Shown here: piece after piece, positions 8,552-15,097 of the stretch
How positions within the stretch are numbered: the first letter of the stretch is position 1
Layout of the letters: each line of letters begins with the position of its first letter
Assembly: GCA_019686135.1 (NCBI GenBank)
Contig: JADGHL010000041.1
Location: 1-36,826 of the forward strand
Direction of reading: 5' to 3'
Source of the DNA: Myxococcaceae bacterium
GTDB lineage: Bacteria; Myxococcota; Myxococcia; Myxococcales; Myxococcaceae
Length of the DNA: 36,826 bases
Program-made: the position numbers and the translations under genes
Notes under the pieces: generated by a model
Seen by the model: only the letters and a program-made list of their open reading frames with translations
Database searches by the model: none
Told to the model about the DNA's origin: nothing

Positions 8552-9028
8552 ATGGCCCTCTTCGGTGGCAACGCCCCGCGCGCAGGTGACGTCGCGCCGG
8601 ACTTCTCCGCGCAGGACACCGAGGGCCGCACCTGGACGCTCTCGGAGATGGTGAAGGACGGCACCGCGGTGCTGGCCTTCTTCCCGAAGGCGTTCACCCC
8701 CGGTTGAACGGCCGAGCTCTCGGCGTACCGGGACCGGTACGCGGACATCCAGAAGGAAGCCGGTCAGGTGCTGGCGATCTCCATGGACGATCGCGACGAG
8801 CTCGCGAAGTTCAAGGCGTCGCTGAAGGCGCCATTCCCGTTCATCCCGGACCCGGAGGGGCGGATCGTCCGGCTCTACAACGTAAAGACGCCGGTGGTGA
8901 GCTTCGCGCTCCGGTTCACCTTCGTGGTGGGCCCGGAGCGGAAGATCCTCAAGGTGGACAGCGGCCGCGACGCGATCGATCCATCGACGGCGATCGTCGC
9001 CTGCTCGCTGCCGGCGAAGAAGGCCTGA
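8552..9028 (+). CDS. Selenocysteine-containing peroxiredoxin (in-frame TGA = Sec52)
   Basis: Thiol/selenol peroxidase of the AhpC/BCP-like thioredoxin fold that reduces hydrogen peroxide or organic peroxides in the cytoplasm. From ATG 8552 the frame reads through [17 protein letters not shown] (residues 9-25) and [10 protein letters not shown], then meets TGA at 8705-8707. It continues without change of frame as [15 protein letters not shown] to the TGA at 9026. The TGA falls exactly where the family has its peroxidatic cysteine (FTPGCT). A perfect 8-bp hairpin with a GGAC loop begins 16 nt after the TGA, as expected for a bacterial SECIS. With Sec the protein is 158 residues, normal for the family. 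The only cysteine is C151 near the C-terminus (ACSLP). Automatic calling would split it into two short pieces. A plain nonsense mutation is the alternative but is unlikely given the hairpin. Confidence 0.9.
8705..8742 (+). promoter_or_regulatory. Sec codon TGA and bacterial SECIS-like stem-loop
   Basis: TGA at 8705-8707 is followed after 15 nt by a perfect 8-bp stem, GCGTACCG (8723-8730) with CGGTACGC (8735-8742), closing a 4-nt GGAC loop at 8731-8734. The distance from the TGA to the loop is 23 nt. Bacterial SECIS elements lie inside the coding region just after UGA, with an apical loop about 16-37 nt downstream and a G among the first two loop bases; all three hold here. The stem codes for AYRDRYA, so it is both coding and structural. 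It should bind SelB carrying Sec-tRNA. Confidence 0.85.
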
Positions 9029-9038
9029 GCCGCTTCGT

Positions 9039-10484
9039 CTAGAAGTCCGCGTTGCCGGGCGTGCGCGGGAAGGGGATCACGTCCCGGATGTTCCCCATCC
9101 CAGTGGCGTACTGGATCGCCCGCTCGAACCCGAGCCCGAAGCCGGCGTGCGGCACCGTCCCGTACCGGCGCAGGTCGCGGTACCACCAGTACGCTTCCTT
9201 ATCGAGCTTCAGCTCGTCCATCCGCCGGTCGAGCACGTCCAGCCGCTCCTCGCGCTGCGACCCGCCGATGATCTCCCCGATGCCCGGCGCGAGCACGTCC
9301 ATCGCCGCCACCGTGCGCCCGTCGTCGTTGAGGCGCATGTAGAAGGCTTTGATCTCCTTCGGGTAGTTCATCACCACCACGGGCCGGCCCACGAGCTCGT
9401 CCACCAGGTAGCGCTCGTGCTCGGTCTGAAGGTCCATCCCCCACCGCACCGGGAACTCGAACTTCCTCCCGCTCGCCTCCAGCCGGCGGATCGCCTCCGA
9501 GTACTCCATCCGCTCGAAGCTCGAGTCCGCGAACCGCTGCAGCCGGCCGATGATGTCCGGGTCCGGGCGGTTCGCCTCCTTCGCCTCCTTCGCCGCGCGG
9601 TCGGCGAAGAACGCCATGTCGTCGGCGCGCTCTTCCAGAAGGTCGTGGAAGAGCGCCTTGAGGAAGTCCTCGGCGAGATCGGCGTCCGCCGGCAGATCCG
9701 CGAAGGCGATCTCCGGTTCCACCATCCAGAACTCGGCGAGGTGCCGGGTGGTGTTGGAGTTCTCGGCGCGGAAGGTGGGGCCGAACGTGTACACGTTGGA
9801 GAGCGCGCACGCGTACGCCTCCACGTTGAGCTGCCCGGAGACGGTGAGGTTGGCCTGCCGGCCGAAGAAGTCTTTCGAGAAGTCCACCGCGCCGCTCTCG
9901 GTGCGCGGCAGGTTGGTCAGATCCAGCGTGGAGACCCGGAACATCTCGCCGGCGCCCTCGGCGTCGCTGCTGGTGATGATGGGCGTGTGCACCCAGAAGA
10001 AGCCGCGCCGGTCGAAGAAGCGGTGCACCGCCATCGCCAGTGTGTGGCGCACGCGGGCGATCGCCCCGAACGTGTTGGTGCGCGGCCGGAGGTGCGCCAC
10101 CGTGCGCAGGTATTCGAACGAGTGCTGCTTGGGCTGGATGGGGTAGTGGTCCGGATCCTCCACGAAGCCCAGCACCTGGATGGCCTTCGCCTGGATCTCC
10201 ACCGCCTGGGCGCGGCCCTGGCTCTTCACCAGCTCGCCGTCCACGACGAGCGAGGCGCCGGTGGTGAGCCTGAGGACCTCGCTCTCGTAGTTGGGCAGAT
10301 CCTTCGGCGCGACCACCTGGATGGGGTGGAAACCGCTGCCGTCATGAACGTGGATGAAGGAGAAGCCGGCCTTGGAGTCCCGGCGGGTGCGGACCCAGCC
10401 TTTGATCGTCACCGGGGTGCCGGGCGCGACCTTGCCCCGGAGCAGATCGGCGATGGAGGAGCGTGGATGGCTTGCGGTGGTCAT
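9039..10484 (-). CDS. asnS: Asparaginyl-tRNA synthetase
   Basis: Class II aminoacyl-tRNA synthetase that charges tRNA-Asn. The 481-residue protein has an N-terminal OB-fold anticodon-binding domain at about 20-110 ([26 protein letters not shown]) and a class IIb catalytic domain. Typical AsnRS blocks are visible: [52 protein letters not shown]-like motif 2 ([20 protein letters not shown]) and the C-terminal motif 3 [15 protein letters not shown]. Length is close to the family norm of about 465. It is convergent with the peroxiredoxin gene with only 10 nt between the stops, leaving no room for a terminator. Presence of AsnRS suggests direct Asn-tRNA charging rather than only the amidotransferase route. 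Confidence 0.96.
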   Translation of the reverse strand: MTTASHPRSSIADLLRGKVAPGTPVTIKGWVRTRRDSKAGFSFIHVHDGSGFHPIQVVAPKDLPNYESEVLRLTTGASLVVDGELVKSQGRAQAVEIQAKAIQVLGFVEDPDHYPIQPKQHSFEYLRTVAHLRPRTNTFGAIARVRHTLAMAVHRFFDRRGFFWVHTPIITSSDAEGAGEMFRVSTLDLTNLPRTESGAVDFSKDFFGRQANLTVSGQLNVEAYACALSNVYTFGPTFRAENSNTTRHLAEFWMVEPEIAFADLPADADLAEDFLKALFHDLLEERADDMAFFADRAAKEAKEANRPDPDIIGRLQRFADSSFERMEYSEAIRRLEASGRKFEFPVRWGMDLQTEHERYLVDELVGRPVVVMNYPKEIKAFYMRLNDDGRTVAAMDVLAPGIGEIIGGSQREERLDVLDRRMDELKLDKEAYWWYRDLRRYGTVPHAGFGLGFERAIQYATGMGNIRDVIPFPRTPGNADF

Positions 10485-10629
10485 GGCGGGCGGGAGCTAT
10501 CACACCCGCCTGCTCAACGCCGCGGCGATCCGCTCTCTTCTGGCTCCCAGAAGCCCCGACGCAGAGCGGCCGGGCGCCTGCGTGGTGACCGTTGCGCCCC
10601 AAAGATCGCTCTCGTAAGAGGCACGCACC
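10485..10629. promoter_or_regulatory. Divergent asnS / leuS intergenic region
   Basis: This 145-bp stretch must hold the promoters of both divergent synthetase genes. A 6-bp hairpin (GGCGGG 10489-10494 with CCCGCC 10505-10510) lies in the asnS 5' leader close to its start. An AAGAGG ribosome site precedes the leuS ATG. I see no T-box-like specifier or antiterminator, and no clear -35/-10 pair. Confidence 0.4.
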
Positions 10630-13140
10630 ATGTCGTCTCTGAGCGAGCGCTACGAACCGCAGCGAATCGAGCCCCTCTGGCAGCAGCGCTGGCGCGACGC
10701 GGGCATCTTCCGAGCGAACGCCCGCCCGAACGCCCCGAAGAAGTACATCCTCGAGATGCTCCCGTACCCCAGCGGGAAGATGCACATGGGGCACGTGCGC
10801 AACTACCTCATCGGGGACGTCTACGCGCGCTACTTCATGATGAAGGGCTTCGACGTCCTGCACCCGATGGGCTGGGACGCGTTCGGCCTGCCCGCCGAGA
10901 ACGCGGCGATCAAGGACAAGGTCCACCCGGCGGTGCGCACGCGCGAGAACATCGAGTCCTTCAAGAAGGAGATCATCTCGCTCGGCTACAGCTATGACTG
11001 GTCGCGGGAGATCAACACCTCGGATCCCGAGTACTACCGGTGGAACCAGTGGTTCTTCCTCCGGATGCTCGAGCGGGGGCTGGTGTACCGCCGGTTCGCC
11101 AAGGTGAACTGGTGCACCGGCTGCCTCACGGTCATCGCCAACGAACAGGTGAAGGAGGGCCGCTGCGAGCGCTGCGACTCGCCGGTGGTGGACAAGGAAC
11201 AGCCCGAGTGGGCGTTCCGGATCACCCAGTACTCGGACGCGCTGCTGGACGGGCTGGACGCGCTCACCCAGTGGCCCGAGCGCATCACCTCCATGCAGCG
11301 GAACTGGATCGGCCGCTCGTACGGCGCCGAGGTCGGGTTCGCGGTCGAGAACGCGCCCGGCGGCGAGGTGATCCGCGTCTTCACGACCCGCGTGGACACC
11401 ATCTTTGGCTGTACCTACATTGTGCTCGCGCCGGATCATCCACTGGTGGCGACGATCACCACCGCCGATCGCCGCGCGCAGGTCGAGGCCTTCGCCCGGA
11501 AGATGGCGGCGATGAGCAAGGAGGAGCGGACCGCCGAGGGCGCCACCAAGGAGGGCGTGTTCACCGGCGCGTACGCCATCCACCCGTTCACGGGCGGCCG
11601 GACGCCGGTGTGGGTCGCGAACTTCGTGCTTTCGGACTACGGCACCGGCGCGGTGATGAGCGTCCCGGCGCACGACGAACGCGACTACCAGTTCGCGAAG
11701 AAGTACGGCCTGCCGCTGAGGATCGTCGTGGAGCCCAAAGGCGGCGAGAAGCTGCCCGCCCCAGACCAGCTGGAGCGCGCGTTCACCGACGACGGCGTGC
11801 TGGTGGACTCCGGTGAGTTCACCGGGCTTCCCAGCGCAGAGGCGCGCACGAAGATGAGCGCGTGGCTGGAGGCGAACGGGAAGGGGAAGGCCACCGTCAC
11901 CTACCGGCAGCGCGACTGGGGCTTCTCGCGGCAGCGCTACTGGGGCACGCCGATCCCGATCGTCTACTGCGAGAAGTGCGACCCGGAGAAGAAGGGCATC
12001 CCGGTGCCGGACAGCGAGCTGCCGGTGACGCTGCCGGAGATCGACACCGAGAAGGTGCTCACTGGCAAGGGCGAGCCTCCGCTGGCGAAGGTCCCCGAGT
12101 GGTTGAACACGCAGTGCCCACGGTGCGGTGGCCCCGCGCGGCGCGAACCGGAGACGATGGACACGTTCGTCGACTCCTGCTGGTACTACGCGCGCTACCT
12201 CTCGCCGCACTTCGATACCCTCCCGTTCGATCCACAGGAGGCGAAGCGCTGGCTGCCGGTCGACGTCTACGTCGGCGGGCCCGAGCACGCGGTGATGCAC
12301 CTGCTCTACTTCCGCTTCTGGACGCGGGTGATGAAGGAGCTGGGCCTTTCGCCCGTGGACGAACCGGTCACCCGGCTGGTCACCCAGGGCATCGTCAATG
12401 GCCCGGACGGCCGGAAGATGTCGAAGCGGTGGGGCAACGTCGTCGCGCCGAGCGCGATCGTCGCGAAGTACGGCGCGGACACTGCGCGCACCTACGTCCT
12501 GTTCGCCGGCCCGCCCGAACGCGACTTCGACTGGTCCGATGAACAGGTGGAGGGCGCCTTCCGGTTCCTCAAGCGCGTCTACGCGCTCGCCTACAACCAC
12601 CAGGCGGTGAAGGGCGCCACCTTTGACGGGCCGTTCGAGGGCAAGGCGCTGGAGATCCGCCGCGCGGCGCACAAGGCGCTCAAGCGGGTGGGCGAGGCGA
12701 TCGAACGGCTCTCGTTCAACACGGCGATCGCCGGGACGATGGAGTACGTCAACGCGCTCTACGCCGCCCAGAACGTGCAGACGCCGGCGGAGAAGGCGGC
12801 GATGGCCGAGGCCATCCGCATCCTCACCATCGTGCTGACGCCGTTCGCGCCGCACCTGGCCGACGAGATCGCCCAGGCGTACGGCGAGGTGACGCCGGTG
12901 GTCACGCGCGAGTGGCCGGCGTTCGATCCGGCGCTGGTGGTTGACGAGCTCATCCCCTACGCGGTGCAGGTGAACGGGAAGCTGCGCGGAGAGGTGAAGG
13001 TCGCCGCGGACGCCGCCGAAGCAGAGGTGCGCGCGGCCATCGAGGCGGACGAGAAGATCCAGGCGGCGCTCAGCGGCAAAGAAATCAAGCGCGTGGTCTT
13101 CGTGCCGCGCCGGTTGGTCAACTACGTGGTGGCGGGATAG
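10630..13140 (+). CDS. leuS: Leucyl-tRNA synthetase
   Basis: Class I aminoacyl-tRNA synthetase charging tRNA-Leu. In the 836-residue protein the HIGH motif is HMGH at 52-55 (PYPSGKMHMGHVRNYL) and the KMSKS loop is KMSK at 596-599. The CP1 editing domain lies between them, with the expected TTRVDTIFGCTYIVLAP and YGTGAVMSVPAHDERD blocks that hydrolyse mischarged tRNA. A zinc-type cluster is visible at CTGCLTVI and CERCDSPV. The C-terminal domain ends IKRVVFVPRRLVNYVV, as in bacterial LeuRS. It is followed 3 nt later by a zinc-ribbon gene and then lptE; leuS next to lptE is a common order in Deltaproteobacteria. Confidence 0.98.
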   Translation: MSSLSERYEPQRIEPLWQQRWRDAGIFRANARPNAPKKYILEMLPYPSGKMHMGHVRNYLIGDVYARYFMMKGFDVLHPMGWDAFGLPAENAAIKDKVHPAVRTRENIESFKKEIISLGYSYDWSREINTSDPEYYRWNQWFFLRMLERGLVYRRFAKVNWCTGCLTVIANEQVKEGRCERCDSPVVDKEQPEWAFRITQYSDALLDGLDALTQWPERITSMQRNWIGRSYGAEVGFAVENAPGGEVIRVFTTRVDTIFGCTYIVLAPDHPLVATITTADRRAQVEAFARKMAAMSKEERTAEGATKEGVFTGAYAIHPFTGGRTPVWVANFVLSDYGTGAVMSVPAHDERDYQFAKKYGLPLRIVVEPKGGEKLPAPDQLERAFTDDGVLVDSGEFTGLPSAEARTKMSAWLEANGKGKATVTYRQRDWGFSRQRYWGTPIPIVYCEKCDPEKKGIPVPDSELPVTLPEIDTEKVLTGKGEPPLAKVPEWLNTQCPRCGGPARREPETMDTFVDSCWYYARYLSPHFDTLPFDPQEAKRWLPVDVYVGGPEHAVMHLLYFRFWTRVMKELGLSPVDEPVTRLVTQGIVNGPDGRKMSKRWGNVVAPSAIVAKYGADTARTYVLFAGPPERDFDWSDEQVEGAFRFLKRVYALAYNHQAVKGATFDGPFEGKALEIRRAAHKALKRVGEAIERLSFNTAIAGTMEYVNALYAAQNVQTPAEKAAMAEAIRILTIVLTPFAPHLADEIAQAYGEVTPVVTREWPAFDPALVVDELIPYAVQVNGKLRGEVKVAADAAEAEVRAAIEADEKIQAALSGKEIKRVVFVPRRLVNYVVAG

Positions 13141-13143
13141 CGG

Positions 13144-13758
13144 ATGGCTGCGGAGGTTCTGGTCATGTGTCCGGCGTGCGGGCGGCCCCAGCCCGAGCGG
13201 CCGGTGTGCGCCCACTGCGGCGCGCCGATGGCGGGCGCCCGGGCGGCGGGCTCCGGGGTCGACCGTCCTGTGGCAGCCACGGAAGGTCGGGAGGTCGACC
13301 TCGGCGACGGGCGGCGGCTGCGCTTCGAAGAGGACGCGCTCGTCGTGGTGACCAGATCCGGGGCGACCGGATCGCCGAGAGTGCTCGGCCCGGCGCGGAA
13401 CGTGATCGGCCGGGACGCGCCCGCGCGGCTCGAATTGAAGACGGTGCAGCGCGCCCGGTTGCGCACGGTGCGGCTGTGGCCGCTTCTGGCGCTCGTCGCC
13501 GTGTGCGCGATCCTCGCTGCGCTGAGCGACACTTGGGCGGTGCGGATCGTCCCCACCGTGCTGCTGGTGGTGGGCATCTGGCTGTTCCTCCGCGTCCGCT
13601 ACTTCGTGGTGCGATTCGAGTGCCGCGAGGGACAGGACGCGTGGCTGTTCCTCGGCGCCGGGGCGAGCGGCTCGAACCGCGGCGTCTCCGCCCAGAGCGT
13701 CTGGGCGGATCTCGCCCGCGAGCTTCAGCGCCGGGGTGTCGAGGCGCGCCCGCGCTGA
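13144..13758 (+). CDS. Zinc-ribbon protein with two membrane helices, unknown function
   Basis: A 204-residue protein beginning with a compact zinc ribbon, CPACGRPQPERPVCAHCG, a Cx2C-x9-Cx2C arrangement. A soluble segment of about 90 residues, rich in short beta-like strands, follows; then come two adjacent hydrophobic helices (LWPLLALVAVCAILAALS and IVPTVLLVVGIWLFLRV). The tail is short and basic. ATG 13144 is 3 nt after leuS; the in-frame ATG at 13165 has a better ribosome site (GGAGG 8 nt upstream) and would place the ribbon at the very N-terminus. No enzymatic motif is seen. Operon position suggests co-expression with leuS and lptE, but gives no functional clue. Confidence 0.75.
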   Translation: MAAEVLVMCPACGRPQPERPVCAHCGAPMAGARAAGSGVDRPVAATEGREVDLGDGRRLRFEEDALVVVTRSGATGSPRVLGPARNVIGRDAPARLELKTVQRARLRTVRLWPLLALVAVCAILAALSDTWAVRIVPTVLLVVGIWLFLRVRYFVVRFECREGQDAWLFLGAGASGSNRGVSAQSVWADLARELQRRGVEARPR

Positions 13759-13884
13759 CGGACGCACATGCCGCCCGTCCCGATGGACCTGCTTGTACCG
13801 CGTCGGGACGTGCGGCCGTGGACGCCGGGCCGGTGTCTCCGGCGCGCCTTGACGGACCTGCGTCCGCCGGTAGGGTGGGGTGCC

Positions 13885-14406
13885 TTGCGCGTCCGCCCCG
13901 TCATCGCTGCCTTGTGCGTTCTGGCCACCGCGTCCGGCTGTGGCTACCGCTTCGCCGCCGGCGGTCCCGCGGTGCTCCCCGAAGGCATCGGCGCGGTGCG
14001 CGCGCCCCTGTTCGGCAACCTCACGCCGGAGCCCGGGCTGGAGGTGGTCTTCACCGAGGCGCTCCGCCAGGAGCTGGCCCGCGCAGGCATCGAGACGCGC
14101 GCGGGCGCGGAGGCCGAGCTCACCGGTGACATCACCAACGTGTCCGGCGTCCCCACCGTGCTCACCACGCCCACCGGCGCGCCCGGGGACACCGTCTCGA
14201 AACTGGCCAGCTACCGGATCTTCGCCACCGCCCACCTCAAGCTCACGCGAGGCACGCGGGTCGTGAGCGAGTTCGACGTCTCCGGCTACGAGGACTACCT
14301 GCCGGGCGTGGACATCCTTCAATCGGAGTCGAACCGGCAGGCCGCGTTGGAGCGGCTGGCGCAGAGGCTGATGCGGGATGCGTTCGACCGCCTGGCCACG
14401 CGCTGA
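13885..14406 (+). CDS. lptE: LPS-assembly lipoprotein LptE-like
   Basis: Outer-membrane lipoprotein that plugs the LptD channel and helps place lipopolysaccharide in the outer leaflet. From TTG 13885 the protein is 173 residues. A short basic start and hydrophobic stretch (VIAALCVLATA) run into a lipobox ending SGC, and the mature protein starts CGYRFA, the usual LptE beginning. The following PLFGNLTPEPGLEVVFTEALRQEL and YEDYLPGVDILQSESNRQAALERLAQRLM blocks match the family. ATG 13768 is an in-frame upstream start, but it would put 39 Pro/Arg-rich residues in front of the signal peptide, so I reject it. The order leuS-lptE-(holA)-rpsT is common in related bacteria; holA is not found here. Confidence 0.8.
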   Translation: MRVRPVIAALCVLATASGCGYRFAAGGPAVLPEGIGAVRAPLFGNLTPEPGLEVVFTEALRQELARAGIETRAGAEAELTGDITNVSGVPTVLTTPTGAPGDTVSKLASYRIFATAHLKLTRGTRVVSEFDVSGYEDYLPGVDILQSESNRQAALERLAQRLMRDAFDRLATR

Positions 14407-14515
14407 CGGAGTGGGCGGGCGCTGGAGACACGACCGCCGTCGGCGCAGACCCGGTCCGGATCCACGCGACGGCGACGGGCCATTCGAATTCGAAGGAGTG
14501 GGGCCGCGGTACCGC

Positions 14516-14782
14516 CTACTTCATCGCGGCGGCGGACTTCTTCATGAGCCGGGAGATCCGGCGCGCCGCGGTGCGCTTGTGGAGCACGCCCTTGGAGGCG
14601 GCCTTGCTGAGCTTGCGCACGGCCAGGGTGACCGCGTCCGTCACCTTCGCCGGATCGTTCGAGGCGATCGCCTCGCGGGCATCCTTCACCGCGGTCTTCA
14701 CGGCCGAGCGGACGGCGGTGTTGCGCGCGCGGCGCTTCTGGGACTGACGGTTGCGCTTCTCAGCGGATCGGGTGTTCGCCAC
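14516..14782 (-). CDS. rpsT: 30S ribosomal protein S20
   Basis: Small basic protein of 88 residues that binds 16S rRNA in the 30S subunit. Sequence features are diagnostic: start MANTRSAEKRNRQSQKRR, central VKTAVKDAREAI, and the end KGVLHKRTAARRISRLMKK. The start is GTG at 14782 on the minus strand, with a GGGAG ribosome site 7 nt upstream. It is convergent with lptE; the 109 bp between them contain a 12-bp palindrome (TTCGAATTCGAA, 14483-14494) but no hairpin with a T-run. Its promoter must lie in the long non-coding stretch upstream, toward 15097. Confidence 0.97.
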   Translation of the reverse strand: MANTRSAEKRNRQSQKRRARNTAVRSAVKTAVKDAREAIASNDPAKVTDAVTLAVRKLSKAASKGVLHKRTAARRISRLMKKSAAAMK

Positions 14783-15097
14783 GGACTGCTCCCATCTCTT
14801 TCGAGCGATTGAAGGGCGCGCTACCTACTTCGCACCTCATGCTGCGTCAAGGCAGACGCGCGTGGCGTGGGGCGCAGAGCCCCGCGGCTGTGGAGAACCT
14901 GTGCGCCCGACGGGCGAAAGGGCGCGCCGGATCGACGGAATCACTTTCCACATGCGCGCGCGGAAACTCGCAGCACGGACGGATCGACGGGCGCGTTGCC
15001 TCTTGTGTCCCCAGCGACCCACAGGTTTCCCCCCAGTTTTTGCACAGAACCTGTGGACAGTTCGTCCCTTCCTGCCCCCGGGGCCTGCACGGATCGT
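14783..15097. other. Gene-free stretch upstream of rpsT with DnaA-box-like and inverted motifs
   Basis: No credible gene lies in these 315 bp. The part next to 14782 must carry the rpsT promoter. Three sites resemble the DnaA box TTATCCACA: TGTGGAGAA at 14889-14897 (one mismatch to TGTGGATAA), CTTTCCACA at 14944-14952 (two mismatches) and TGTGGACAG at 15052-15060 (two mismatches). The sequence AACCTGTG occurs at 14896-14903 and within both arms of the inverted repeat at 15019-15056. The cluster may be a regulatory region or chance; I do not claim an origin of replication. Confidence 0.4.
15019..15056. repeat. 9-bp perfect inverted repeat CCACAGGTT / AACCTGTGG
   Basis: Arms are at 15019-15027 and 15048-15056 with a 20-nt spacer that contains CCCCCC and TTTTT runs. 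It sits 42 bp beyond the stop of the minus-strand hybrid regulator gene, and about 240-270 bp upstream of rpsT. The long loop and absence of a T-run after the stem on the minus strand argue against an intrinsic terminator. A protein-binding palindrome is possible. Confidence 0.45.

Noticed and set aside
8768-9028. Independent 86-residue gene
   Set aside because: It is the C-terminal half of the peroxiredoxin after the Sec codon and has no ribosome site or complete fold of its own.
10485-10629. T-box riboswitch for the synthetase genes
   Set aside because: No T-box sequence, specifier loop or antiterminator pair is visible, and the region is too short for a full leader.
10342-14322. 1326-codon open frame on the minus strand
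   Set aside because: It covers leuS, the zinc-ribbon gene and most of lptE in antisense. Composition is that of a codon-position shadow (Arg/His/Leu-rich) and no motif is present.
14483-14494. TTCGAATTCGAA palindrome as an operator
   Set aside because: It lies between two convergent gene ends, where an operator would have no promoter to control; it is probably chance.
14783-15097. Replication origin
   Set aside because: Only one box has a single mismatch, the region is not AT-rich, and no dnaA, dnaN, rpmH or parAB genes are nearby.
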